Positions 9,027 to 17,597 of a stretch of DNA of 59,578 nt are shown in pieces. Every line of letters starts with the position of its first letter. The stretch's first letter is position 1. The position numbers and the translations under genes were made by a program. Below the pieces are notes generated by a model that was not told the DNA's origin, did no database searches, and saw nothing but the letters and a program-made list of their open reading frames with translations. This DNA comes from Pseudomonas fluorescens (GTDB taxonomy: Bacteria; Pseudomonadota; Gammaproteobacteria; Pseudomonadales; Pseudomonadaceae): positions 1 through 59,578 of the forward strand of contig NZ_KZ478016.1 in assembly GCF_002837185.1 (NCBI RefSeq), written 5' to 3'.

Positions 9027-9048
9027 GAGTGATCTTTTCAGATCACTC
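9027..9048. other. Perfect 8-bp inverted repeat before the toxin gene
   Basis: GAGTGATC (9027-9034) and GATCACTC (9041-9048) form a perfect stem with a six-base loop TTTTCA. It lies 46 bases after the peptidase stop and 45 bases before the toxin start. There is no T-run, so it is either a weak terminator, an operator or an RNA hairpin in the leader of the toxin gene. Confidence 0.45.
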
Positions 9049-9092
9049 ACCGCTGCTCACCTCGGCAGCCAATGCGGCATGGAGAGCATTCA

Positions 9093-12000
9093 ATGGCCAC
9101 TGACCACCCACCTTATTTTTTCAGCGAAACCCAAACCGATCGCACGCAACTGAGCGAGCGCCAACGCACACGCAATTTTACCCTCAAGGACCTTGACTGG
9201 TTCGATTGCGTTTATCTGGCCACCGATGCTTTGCGCCGGGCACAAAAAGCGCCGATGCACGTCCAGACCCTGCAACTGAACCTGCACGCTCACCCGGCTA
9301 TTGAATTGGCGGGTGCATTCGTCATGAGCCCCGCCCCAGAAGGCGGGGTTGTTCTCTATACACCCGCCCGGGGTCTGGAAAAGCTGGGAAGCCACGAAGC
9401 CCTCAAGACGCAACTAGGTGCATGGCTCAAAGACGCGTCGCAGCGCCAAGCGTTGCTTGACTACCTTTCCATCTCCCAGCAGGTGACCCTGACGCCCACT
9501 GCGGCCCTGACGATTACCACACATACCGTGGCCGGCGCTGTCTTCGAGGCACAACATACGACTCTCTCCAACAACCTGCGCGAAAATGCTCGTTTGATGC
9601 GTGAGGAGCTGCTCCTGCTGCCCAGTTTCACTTCTCTGCTGGATGAGTACATTTGCGCTGAATTGGCGCAGTCTTTTGCGGGTGTCGACCAGCGTCAAAT
9701 CCACGTGCAGAGTGATGTCATCGACGCATCCAGCGAATCAGTTAACTTTGATACGCCAACGTCCCGACACACCACCACCCGCACCCTGAGCGAAACCGTC
9801 CTCAGGTATTTCGTCGCCAATGGCTGGCCTGCCGGTGAAACCCGGCGCTACTACAATCCCCAACGCGTCCCTGCCACCCAGCAGCCCACTCAGGCGGCTG
9901 ATGATCAGTTGCGTTGGGACGTATCAGTGCAAGGATTGGCCCGGGGCTTGAAAGCGCATATGAAGCAACAGCCCAAGACATTCTGGACGCTGCCGGCTGC
10001 CACCGGGTCGTCGCGGCTACAACTGTTTACCAGTGCCATGGCCAATGCCTTCTTCACGGTAGCGCTGGAGCAACAACAGCAAACTACCATAACGGTTGAC
10101 CAGCGCCTGCAACTGCAGGCCTTGCCGCTCAAGGCTGCGCTGCCCGCGACAACGCTTGCTCCCGCGCTTGATGTTGAAAAGGCGCTGCTGAGCGAGCCTG
10201 GACAGTCCGCCGCCGAGCTGGCGGGCACACTCATCATCAGCAGTAACAAGAGCGACGATGGCTCGCCCTGGCTGCTCTATACCCCTCACCAAGGCCTGCA
10301 ATCGTTTACCGACCTGGGTACACTCAAAACCCAACTTCTTGATGATCTCAACCCCCGCCAGCATGCCGATGCCTGGAGAAATCATCTGTCCAGGCCGGAG
10401 CGCTATAACGAAGTCGACCTGCTGGCCTGCGACGTCACCACAGCCCCGATCACCGGGGTTATTTTCCAACGCATCATGGAGGGCATCATCGAAAAACAAG
10501 GTCGCAACCTGGAATACGCCCTTGATCAGTATCGCCTGAGCCGGGGCACGATGGACCTCAACGCCCTGGTCGATCATGTGCTGGATGTGCGTGGCATGAT
10601 TGCCCCCCACTTACGCACCTTCGAACCCATGGGCCGCTGGAGTACCCAACTGGCCGACACCTGGACTGCAACGGCGACCGAACCCAGCGTTCCGCCAACG
10701 CTTGCTGCGTTGCGCACCACTGCGCATCTACTTGAAAACGTCAGCGCCGACCTCGAACAACACGTAGCGTTGCGGCCCTCGCTGGAGCGTTCTGCCACCA
10801 CTTATCTCAACACCAAGCTGCACGCTATCAAACAGGCGCACCTGCAGGCCGCGTGCCTCTCGGTACGCCACTACAGCAACCCTTCAAGTGATACTGACAA
10901 ACCTCAACTGCTGTCATCCAGCAGCATGGTCGACTATTTCCTGGCGCGCTTATGTGGCGAAATGGGTCCACTCATCGATCCGCTGAACACCCACGTCTAC
11001 TCAACCGTTCCTGACAAACCCGCCACCAGGATCTCAGGCATGGACATCACTGCGTTCAATTCGCTGATCGACAGCGCGGTCGGCGGTTTCAAGCAGTATC
11101 TGCGCAGAACCCACAGCGTCTACCCCAACATGGAGCTCTTGCTGAGAAGAGCAATGGAGATGGGCTTGACAGGGGAAATGCAATGCAGGCTTTGGAACAA
11201 GGCTTTATTACCCCTCGACTACGCCGTGCTCTTGAGCACTCTGGGGATTTACGCCAGGGACTTGCGCCTGAGTGTCAACGGGTTCCGCCCTGATGCGTTT
11301 TTTTTGCGGGTCGCACCTGCCGGGCAGGACACCTCGCTGCTACTCAATAACTGTTTCGTGCTGACCGAGCGTGGCGGGCTTGACCCTCAATACTGCGGTC
11401 GCTCGCTGCTATGGACACCCGCGTTGGGCCTGGAAAGTTTCTACTCATTGAATCACTTCAAAGCAGAAATGGACCGACGCCTGGCGCTCCCGGATGAACG
11501 ACAGGTGTTCCTGGCGAACCTGGCGCAACCGGACTGGGATTCACAGCCGAGTTATGCACTCAGCTCCCTGGAACTGATCGAAGACAACCTCGTCGAGCAC
11601 TTGCAACGTACCTGTGCTCAACAAAAAGACCGTGAACTGGCGCAAATCCTGTCCATGAACCTGTCGGTCGACCAGTTGCGTAAGCTCTGGCAGGTTCAAG
11701 CCACACAAAACCTGGCGCCCACTAACGTGCGGCGTGCCAGGGACATGGTCCAGTCGATGATCGTGCAACAGGGTTTGCAAGGCTTAGGCAATGCCAGTGC
11801 TGTGGATCAACAGCTCCATGCCGAATTGTTGGAGCAGTATCGAAATAATGTCACCGACAATCAGGATTACCTGCACGGGATCGACTCACTGGCTCAGTTC
11901 ACGCGCAAGAAGCTCAGCACCTTACTGAAGGACCTTGACGATCAGGACAGCGTCACACCGGATGAAATCGAAGTCGGGCTGCCGGCGCAGGGCGGTACGC

Positions 12001-14270
12001 CTGCGCGCAACCAGTCGCTGCTGGGCTATGCCTTGAGTCATCAATCGTATTGGAACGATGAGGTGCCTCTGTTCGCCAGCATCGGTACAACGCCGTTGCC
12101 ACCCACCCTGGCTGCGCAGACGCTGAAAACGCGGATACGGGCGCTGAACATCAACACGGCTTACCAAACGTACATCCAATCCGTACTGGGCCCGGCCAGC
12201 CCGGACGTTGAGCGACGCTCTACGCGATTTGCCAAGCAGCTGCCGTGGCAACTGATGCAATACGCTCACGGCATGACGTTACAAGGCCAGCTTTCACCGG
12301 CGGCCTTCGGGCTCATTCAACAGATCATGGACATGCCCGATGCGATCGCCCGTGCGACAGTGGTGAACGCCAACGCCATGATCCGCCCGCTGGAACTGTT
12401 GGTCGATGCCGGGAAGAAAACCATCAGGATTCCCGGGGCTTATTTGATCGGTTGCGCCTCGGGTGACGAGGGGCCTCAAGTCCTTTATGCCCCCTATAGT
12501 CCAGGCTACACCCTCAAGGAATATACCGGTGAGGCCGCCCTGCGTGCTGAGTTGATAGCCTGCGGCGCCTTACAGCGTTGGGTTCGGCTGGTGGTCCCGA
12601 CCGTTGACCACACAGCACTGACAAGCGCACTGGAGCATCCCCAAGCCAGTAACACCCTTCAGCTGGCATGCAACCCCGTCAATGCGCCTCTGTTCAAACA
12701 GTTGTTCAACGACAATGTCGAGCTGCTGGCAACGCTGCTGGGCTGCCAGAAAACGGCTGATGCAGACGCTGCCTGGGACACCGCCAAGGCCGTATTCTCC
12801 GAGGGGGTGCAGCAGGCCATTGTGTTTTTTGCCGGTAAACTGGCTTACCCCGTGGTGGTCTGGCAGAGCTATAAACTGTTCAAGGCTTCTGCCGAAGAAC
12901 TGCAGGGACACCAATGGCATGAAGCGCTGGGTCATTTCATCGGCGGGGTCGCCTTGCTGGTCGGTTTGCGCGATTCCATGCCGCTTGTTTCAGAGGGCGG
13001 CCCATCCTCGGCACCCGAGCCCATGCCGCCGCCTGCCACACCCGTGACCTCTGTGGTGTCCTGGCCGGCGCTGGACATTACCGCTGCGCCACGCACCCGG
13101 CTCCAGCGTTTCGAAGTCCTTGAGCCGAGCCTGGCCAGCCTGATCAAAGACACCTCACTCAATCTCTACCGATCAGCCTCCAACCACTACTACGCGGCGG
13201 TGGCAGGGAAAGTCTACCAAGTCATCAAGCATGGCCTGGGTTGGCGCATCACCGGCAGTGGAGAAGTCGGTCCGGTGGTGCACAGCAACGCACAACAATG
13301 GATGCTCAGTAGCACTGACCCATTGCTGACGGGGCGACGAGCCATTGCGCGACTGACCAATCGCTTCTACTCCGAGCCATTTGCGCGCCCCAGTATGAAT
13401 ATAGTGGCCAGCGGCATGCGCGAGATTCGAGCGCTTTACACGCAGGAGTCGTTGATGATCACCGAGGCACTCGCCTTGGCAACATTCTATGCAACGAACG
13501 CCCAGGAAAATTTGCGCCTGCTCGCACACACCCCCCTTGCTGCACCTGAACTGGCCAAACAGATCAAAACGTTTTTTGGTTTGCAGACGCTTGAGGTCGA
13601 ACACCTTGAAAAAATTCAGGAGATTGTCGACAAGGTGTGCAGCGCGCTGATGGAACCTTCCCTGGCCTCGCCGGACTCAACCCGATTTGTCATTGGGTAC
13701 TCCCGCATGCCGGCCCAGACGGGCGCCTACAAGGTGTTGGCCTTTACGGTTGTCCCCGACCCGCTTCAATTGCTGTACTTGACCGAAGCATTTTTCAATC
13801 CGGGTCTGAAATACAGTCACCTGTTGATAAAGCCGTTCTACGTCAACGTCCATGCCCGTGCGACCACCCTCATTCACGAAATCACTCATCATGTATGTGC
13901 GACGTTGGACTTGGCTTACGTGCAGTCCACCCATCCCTTTCATGACCTGATTGATCCCCAGACCGCTACGGGCAGTCACACTAAAGCGGCCCTGGAAAAC
14001 CGCCAGCTTTCAAGACTGTCGCTCAACACCCCGACTCAGGAGTTGTTCCAGGTTGTCGATATTGCCACCGGCCTCAAAACAGACCCTGCCACGGGCACGT
14101 CAACACAGCCTGTACTCGACAGGCTACTCACTGTCACAGGCACCCAAACCCTCGGCGATGCGCGGCGCGTTTTCCGTACTGATCCGCTTAAACGCATCCT
14201 GACGGTACTTAACAACGCCGACTCCGTCGCCTATCTGGTTGCACAGCTGGGACGTCGAAAGAAAATATAG
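9093..14270 (+). CDS. Giant toxin-like protein (dermonecrotic toxin/DUF6543 type) with C-terminal HEITH protease motif
   Basis: A 1725-residue protein without an obvious signal peptide. It resembles the large Pseudomonas proteins annotated as dermonecrotic toxin-domain or membrane-targeted effector toxins; this is from memory of the family and is not a search result. Four diverged modules built around LYTPxxGLxxF...LKxQL recur near residues 88, 395, 773 and 1131. The C-terminal part has IHEITHHVCATLD at 1594-1606: an HExxH zinc motif followed seven residues later by Asp in a TLD context, the layout of aspzincin (M35-like) proteases. A central hydrophobic stretch near 1260 (VVWQSYKLF, then HFIGGVALLVGL) could insert in membranes. 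ATG 9093 follows GGAGAG by six bases; ATG 9072 is in frame but lacks a ribosome site. Delivery by the nearby T6SS or as a Tc-like toxin is inference. Confidence 0.7.
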   Translation: MATDHPPYFFSETQTDRTQLSERQRTRNFTLKDLDWFDCVYLATDALRRAQKAPMHVQTLQLNLHAHPAIELAGAFVMSPAPEGGVVLYTPARGLEKLGSHEALKTQLGAWLKDASQRQALLDYLSISQQVTLTPTAALTITTHTVAGAVFEAQHTTLSNNLRENARLMREELLLLPSFTSLLDEYICAELAQSFAGVDQRQIHVQSDVIDASSESVNFDTPTSRHTTTRTLSETVLRYFVANGWPAGETRRYYNPQRVPATQQPTQAADDQLRWDVSVQGLARGLKAHMKQQPKTFWTLPAATGSSRLQLFTSAMANAFFTVALEQQQQTTITVDQRLQLQALPLKAALPATTLAPALDVEKALLSEPGQSAAELAGTLIISSNKSDDGSPWLLYTPHQGLQSFTDLGTLKTQLLDDLNPRQHADAWRNHLSRPERYNEVDLLACDVTTAPITGVIFQRIMEGIIEKQGRNLEYALDQYRLSRGTMDLNALVDHVLDVRGMIAPHLRTFEPMGRWSTQLADTWTATATEPSVPPTLAALRTTAHLLENVSADLEQHVALRPSLERSATTYLNTKLHAIKQAHLQAACLSVRHYSNPSSDTDKPQLLSSSSMVDYFLARLCGEMGPLIDPLNTHVYSTVPDKPATRISGMDITAFNSLIDSAVGGFKQYLRRTHSVYPNMELLLRRAMEMGLTGEMQCRLWNKALLPLDYAVLLSTLGIYARDLRLSVNGFRPDAFFLRVAPAGQDTSLLLNNCFVLTERGGLDPQYCGRSLLWTPALGLESFYSLNHFKAEMDRRLALPDERQVFLANLAQPDWDSQPSYALSSLELIEDNLVEHLQRTCAQQKDRELAQILSMNLSVDQLRKLWQVQATQNLAPTNVRRARDMVQSMIVQQGLQGLGNASAVDQQLHAELLEQYRNNVTDNQDYLHGIDSLAQFTRKKLSTLLKDLDDQDSVTPDEIEVGLPAQGGTPARNQSLLGYALSHQSYWNDEVPLFASIGTTPLPPTLAAQTLKTRIRALNINTAYQTYIQSVLGPASPDVERRSTRFAKQLPWQLMQYAHGMTLQGQLSPAAFGLIQQIMDMPDAIARATVVNANAMIRPLELLVDAGKKTIRIPGAYLIGCASGDEGPQVLYAPYSPGYTLKEYTGEAALRAELIACGALQRWVRLVVPTVDHTALTSALEHPQASNTLQLACNPVNAPLFKQLFNDNVELLATLLGCQKTADADAAWDTAKAVFSEGVQQAIVFFAGKLAYPVVVWQSYKLFKASAEELQGHQWHEALGHFIGGVALLVGLRDSMPLVSEGGPSSAPEPMPPPATPVTSVVSWPALDITAAPRTRLQRFEVLEPSLASLIKDTSLNLYRSASNHYYAAVAGKVYQVIKHGLGWRITGSGEVGPVVHSNAQQWMLSSTDPLLTGRRAIARLTNRFYSEPFARPSMNIVASGMREIRALYTQESLMITEALALATFYATNAQENLRLLAHTPLAAPELAKQIKTFFGLQTLEVEHLEKIQEIVDKVCSALMEPSLASPDSTRFVIGYSRMPAQTGAYKVLAFTVVPDPLQLLYLTEAFFNPGLKYSHLLIKPFYVNVHARATTLIHEITHHVCATLDLAYVQSTHPFHDLIDPQTATGSHTKAALENRQLSRLSLNTPTQELFQVVDIATGLKTDPATGTSTQPVLDRLLTVTGTQTLGDARRVFRTDPLKRILTVLNNADSVAYLVAQLGRRKKI
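9283..12600 (+). repeat. Four diverged internal protein modules (LYTP...LKxQL)
   Basis: Within the giant protein the same pattern appears four times: LYTPARGLEKL...LKTQL (core at nucleotide 9354), LYTPHQGLQSF...LKTQL (10275), LWTPALGLESF...FKAEM (11409) and LYAPYSPGYTLKEY...LRAEL (12483). Each is preceded by a hydrophobic strand (for example IELAGAFVM, AELAGTLII, IPGAYLIG). Spacing is about 307, 378 and 358 residues. DNA identity is low, so these are old duplications. Confidence 0.65.
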
Positions 14271-14328
14271 TTTTCGCCCGCCGTGACCTGCCACCGGCAT
14301 CCTGGGACCAAGGCCTTGCGTTCAGCGA

Positions 14329-15393
14329 TTACAGGTTGCGCCGGCCGGTGATCGGTGCGTCGTGAGCACCCTGGTTGGCCAAGTCGAGCTTGCGTAGCCA
14401 GGTGCTTATGGCTTCAACGAGTTCTATCTTGCACTCCACCGGCAACCAATGCCCGCCGGGCAGGCTTGTCACGCTGAGATCTGTGCAGGCCGCTCGCATT
14501 GGATCGCCCAGCTGATTACCGTTGATGGTGTTCATCTGATCGTAATCACCGTTCACAAACAGGACTGGCAATGACAAAAGGCCGCCGTTGCACGCCCGGT
14601 GGGCATACGCAATGTTGGCATCGTCGTTTAAATACCACGCGCAGGGCGCGCGGAAACCATGCGCCTGGAAATTGCGCACCCATTCAGCGAAGTCTGCCTG
14701 CGGCCAGAGCGCAAGGTCTGGCTGGGTGAGGGGAGCCCGGTGCGCTTGGCCAAACCGCCCGCCTTTGCGGGTCACTTCGGCATTGGCTGCAATCTTGCCG
14801 ATACTCGCCGGGTCGCCTCGTCGATAAATCGACGCCAGCGATGCGGCTTTATCCGCATCCAGATCAGCGACAGCGCACGTAAAGTGCGTGGTGTAGTAGC
14901 GGTAATAATCCCATTGACCGTCCGGATACTTGTCCGCCGGATAGATCGAGCGGTCAACGAGCGGCACGAGCGTCGGCAAGGCGTTAGTGGTGGGGAAGTA
15001 CGGCACCGAAACCAATACAACACCGCGGCTGCGCTGAGGTTCATGCGCGACCAGTTCACCCGCCACCACGCTGCCCCAATCGTGGCCCACCCAAATGGCG
15101 GGCATGCCACCGAGATGGTCATGAAGCTCTGCCATGTCGGCCACGATGTTTTCGATGGTGTACGCATCAGTGGGCGCGGGTGCAGAAGAACTACCATAAC
15201 CGCGCATGTCAGGTGCAACGCAGTGCCAACCTTGTGCAGCGAATGCGTGTATCTGTGCGCGCCAGATCAGGCTGAGCTGCGGCCAACCGTGCAGGAACAC
15301 CATCAATGTACCATCGACCGGCCCCATCTCTACATAGTGCGTCGTATGGCGGGGGGTAGTGAGAACACGCGAGGTCAGTTTGGAAGTGGACAC
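14329..15393 (-). CDS. Alpha/beta hydrolase, epoxide hydrolase-like
   Basis: A 354-residue soluble alpha/beta hydrolase. HGWP at residues 35-38 supplies the oxyanion hole, DMRGYG follows at about 62-67, and the nucleophile elbow is GHDWGS with Asp105. An aspartate rather than serine nucleophile points to epoxide hydrolases or haloalkane dehalogenases; HGWP favours epoxide hydrolase. The acid and base are likely in FVNGDYDQ and in GGHWLPVE near the C-terminus. It is transcribed convergently with the toxin gene, 58 bases apart, and divergently from the first chemosensory operon. Its start follows a GGAGAT-like ribosome site on the minus strand. The natural substrate cannot be told. Confidence 0.82.
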   Translation of the reverse strand: MSTSKLTSRVLTTPRHTTHYVEMGPVDGTLMVFLHGWPQLSLIWRAQIHAFAAQGWHCVAPDMRGYGSSSAPAPTDAYTIENIVADMAELHDHLGGMPAIWVGHDWGSVVAGELVAHEPQRSRGVVLVSVPYFPTTNALPTLVPLVDRSIYPADKYPDGQWDYYRYYTTHFTCAVADLDADKAASLASIYRRGDPASIGKIAANAEVTRKGGRFGQAHRAPLTQPDLALWPQADFAEWVRNFQAHGFRAPCAWYLNDDANIAYAHRACNGGLLSLPVLFVNGDYDQMNTINGNQLGDPMRAACTDLSVTSLPGGHWLPVECKIELVEAISTWLRKLDLANQGAHDAPITGRRNL

Positions 15394-15578
15394 GGTATCT
15401 CCTCATGCTGCGTCGGCTGATGAACGCGAAGCGGCCACACTGTAGTGAGCGGCAGGCTTCATGTTTCGTTCCATTCTGCGCCCACGCCAGATTCCCTCTT
15501 TGTTCAGTGCACAGGGGCTCGGACACCCTGGCAGGTCATCCAATGGTCATAAAGCAGACGGAAGGCATATCAGGATTC

Positions 15579-15605
15579 TAAAGTTGCGAGGCGCTGGGCA
15601 GATAA
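15579..15605 (+). promoter_or_regulatory. Sigma-28 (FliA) promoter before chemosensory operon 1
   Basis: TAAAGTTG at 15579-15586, an 11-base spacer, and GCAGATAA at 15598-15605. This matches the FliA consensus TAAAGTTT-N11-GCCGATAA at 14 of 16 positions with exact spacing, and lies 45 bases before the start codon of the first MCP gene. Transcription would start near 15612. It implies control by the flagellar regulon. Confidence 0.7.
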
Positions 15606-15650
15606 CCCCTATGTCGCCTATATCCGCAACACTGTTCAAGGATCGAACTC

Positions 15651-16865
15651 ATGACCCAGCGTCAATCCGTCCGCATTCCCCTTCCTGGTCATCCGCGTTT
15701 TTGCTGGTTTGCTCTTATCCCGGTAGTGCCTGGCGTTGTGTGGTTGCTGTTGCAATCAGCCTCCACGGCCAACCTGGTGGCGTGTGCGGTACTGGTGTTG
15801 CTTGGTCTGGGGGCCTGTGCCTGGAGCACAAATTCACAGCGCAAGGCTGTGTTGCGCGCGGTGTCGCGGGCGCAGGCGGATCAGTCAACTGTGGACGCGG
15901 CGCACAACGGCGCGGCTTCTCGCGCACAGCTCGATGAAGTGTTGCTGGGCGCCATGCCGATCTGGGCCAAGCAGGTGGAAAGCTCGCGGCATCAGACCGA
16001 AGAAGCGATTGTAAGCCTGGCCAACCGTTTCACCGGGATCGCCGCACGATTGCAGGAAACGGTACAGGCATCGCAGCAGGCTGCCGGTGAACTGGATGGG
16101 CAGTCCGCCGATGGCGCGCTTGAGGTGCTGGCGCGCAGTGACAGCGAACTGAGCCAGGTGATCAACTCGCTCAAGGCCACTCAGACCAGCCGTGACCAGA
16201 CCCTGGCCCAGGTCCGCAGCCTCACCGCCTATACCAAGGAACTGCGGGCCATGGCCGCCGACGTGGCGGCGATTGCCGCGCAGACCAACCTGCTGGCCCT
16301 CAACGCCGCCATCGAGGCGGCGCGGGCCGGTGAGGCAGGGCGCGGCTTTGCGGTGGTGGCCGATGCGGTGCGCAGCCTGTCGAACAAATCCAGTGAAACC
16401 GGCCAGCAGATGTCGGCCAAGGTCGACATCATCAATAACGCCATCACGCAATTGGTGCAGGCCGCGTCCAGCAGTGCCGACCAGGACAGCCACTCGGTGG
16501 CCGAGTCCGAAAACAGCATTCAACGCGTGCTCGAGCGCTTCCAGAACATCACCGGGCGCCTGGCCGAATCTGCCGACCTGCTCAAGCAGGAAAGCTACGG
16601 CATCCGTGATGAGATGACCGAAGTGCTGGTCAGCCTGCAATTCCAGGACCGGGTCAGCCAGATCCTCAGCCACGTGCGAGACAACATGCAGGCCTTGCAT
16701 GACCACCTCCTGCAAGCCAGCCAGGCGCCGGGCCAGGCGGTGGGCGTCGATGCCCGGCAGTGGCTCGCGCGGATGGAAGCCACCTACGCCACCGACGAGC
16801 AACGGCGCCTGCATCACGGAGTGGCGCCCGCGCAGCAGAACTCTCAAGACATCACCTTCTTTTAG
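15651..16865 (+). CDS. Short methyl-accepting chemotaxis protein, operon 1
   Basis: A 404-residue receptor-like protein. Two closely spaced hydrophobic helices at about 18-35 and 42-60 form a membrane hairpin with almost no periplasmic part and no HAMP domain. The rest is cytoplasmic coiled coil with the MCP tip sequence ALNAAIEAARAGEAGRGFAVVA near residue 220. A ligand would thus be sensed from the cytoplasm, the membrane or a partner. The chain ends in DITFF; its paralogue in operon 2 ends in EITFF, so the tail is conserved, but it lacks the aromatic second residue of CheR-tethering pentapeptides. It is the first gene of the operon, after a FliA-type promoter. CheY follows by 9 bases. Confidence 0.88.
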   Translation: MTQRQSVRIPLPGHPRFCWFALIPVVPGVVWLLLQSASTANLVACAVLVLLGLGACAWSTNSQRKAVLRAVSRAQADQSTVDAAHNGAASRAQLDEVLLGAMPIWAKQVESSRHQTEEAIVSLANRFTGIAARLQETVQASQQAAGELDGQSADGALEVLARSDSELSQVINSLKATQTSRDQTLAQVRSLTAYTKELRAMAADVAAIAAQTNLLALNAAIEAARAGEAGRGFAVVADAVRSLSNKSSETGQQMSAKVDIINNAITQLVQAASSSADQDSHSVAESENSIQRVLERFQNITGRLAESADLLKQESYGIRDEMTEVLVSLQFQDRVSQILSHVRDNMQALHDHLLQASQAPGQAVGVDARQWLARMEATYATDEQRRLHHGVAPAQQNSQDITFF

Positions 16866-16874
16866 GAGCACACC

Positions 16875-17243
16875 ATGGCAAAGAATGTATTAGTGGTCGA
16901 CGACTCGAGCAGCGTGCGGCAAGTGGTCGGCATCGCCTTGAAAAGCGCCGGCTACGACGTCATCGAGGCCAGCGACGGCAAGGATGCCCTGAGCAAGCTG
17001 ACCGGGCAGAAAGTGCACTTGATCATCAGCGACGTGAACATGCCCAACATGGACGGCATCACCTTCGTCAAGGAGGTCAAGAAGCTGGCCAATTACAAGT
17101 TCACCCCGATCATCATGCTGACCACCGAGTCCCAGGAATCGAAGAAGGCCGAGGGCCAGGCCGCCGGCGCCAAGGCGTGGGTGGTCAAGCCGTTCCAGCC
17201 GGCGCAAATGCTGGCAGCCGTATCCAAGCTGATCCTGCCTTGA
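16875..17243 (+). CDS. cheY: CheY-type response regulator, operon 1
   Basis: A 122-residue stand-alone receiver domain. The acidic pair D9-D10 in LVVDDSSSVRQ, the phospho-acceptor D53 in SDVNMPNMDG, the Thr/Ser switch in MLTTES and the Lys in VVKPF are all present. There is no output domain, so it acts by protein contact as CheY does. A clear AGGAG ribosome site precedes the ATG. It lies between the short MCP and a STAS protein, and should be phosphorylated by the CheA encoded two genes on. Its paralogue at 29471 has the same length and is highly similar, notably in the C-terminal KPFQPAQML.AVSKLILP. Confidence 0.93.
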   Translation: MAKNVLVVDDSSSVRQVVGIALKSAGYDVIEASDGKDALSKLTGQKVHLIISDVNMPNMDGITFVKEVKKLANYKFTPIIMLTTESQESKKAEGQAAGAKAWVVKPFQPAQMLAAVSKLILP

Positions 17244-17267
17244 CTCTCCGGCGCCAGGGAGACTGCC

Positions 17268-17555
17268 ATGCCAATCAGCACTGAAACACTCGGCGCCAGC
17301 GCCTGCGTGCGCATTGACGGCGAACTGACGATCTACACGGTAGCGGAACTGGCGGCTGCGCTGCTGCCCCAGATCGGCGCGACTCCCCGCCTGGAGCTGG
17401 ATCTGTCGCAGGTCACGGAGATGGATGGCGCCGGTTTGCAGTTGCTTGCAGTGATCCAGCGTGAGGCGGGCGTTGCCGGTACCGCCTTGAGTGTGACCGG
17501 CCAGAGCCAGGCGGTCATGCACGCACTGCAACTGTGCCGTAGCGCAGGCTTGTAG
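17268..17555 (+). CDS. STAS-domain protein, operon 1 (phospho-site serine lost)
   Basis: A 95-residue single STAS domain, the fold of anti-anti-sigma factors such as SpoIIAA. The DGELTIYTVAEL strand and the LDLSQVTEMDGAGLQLL region are typical. The residue normally phosphorylated in this family is the Ser of D-S-(A/S)-G; here the motif reads D-G-A-G, so the serine is missing. The paralogue in operon 2 has D-S-A-G. STAS genes beside cheY and cheA occur in several chemosensory operons, where the protein's role is poorly defined. The ATG follows a GGGAGACTGCC leader, 24 bases after cheY. Confidence 0.85.
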   Translation: MPISTETLGASACVRIDGELTIYTVAELAAALLPQIGATPRLELDLSQVTEMDGAGLQLLAVIQREAGVAGTALSVTGQSQAVMHALQLCRSAGL

Positions 17556-17597
17556 ACAGCACTTCCCATGTTTTTTTGATCGACAAGGACAGTCCAG

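Noticed and set aside
9072..9092. Upstream in-frame ATG for the giant toxin gene
   Set aside because: The ATG at 9093 has GGAGAG at the right distance; 9072 has none.
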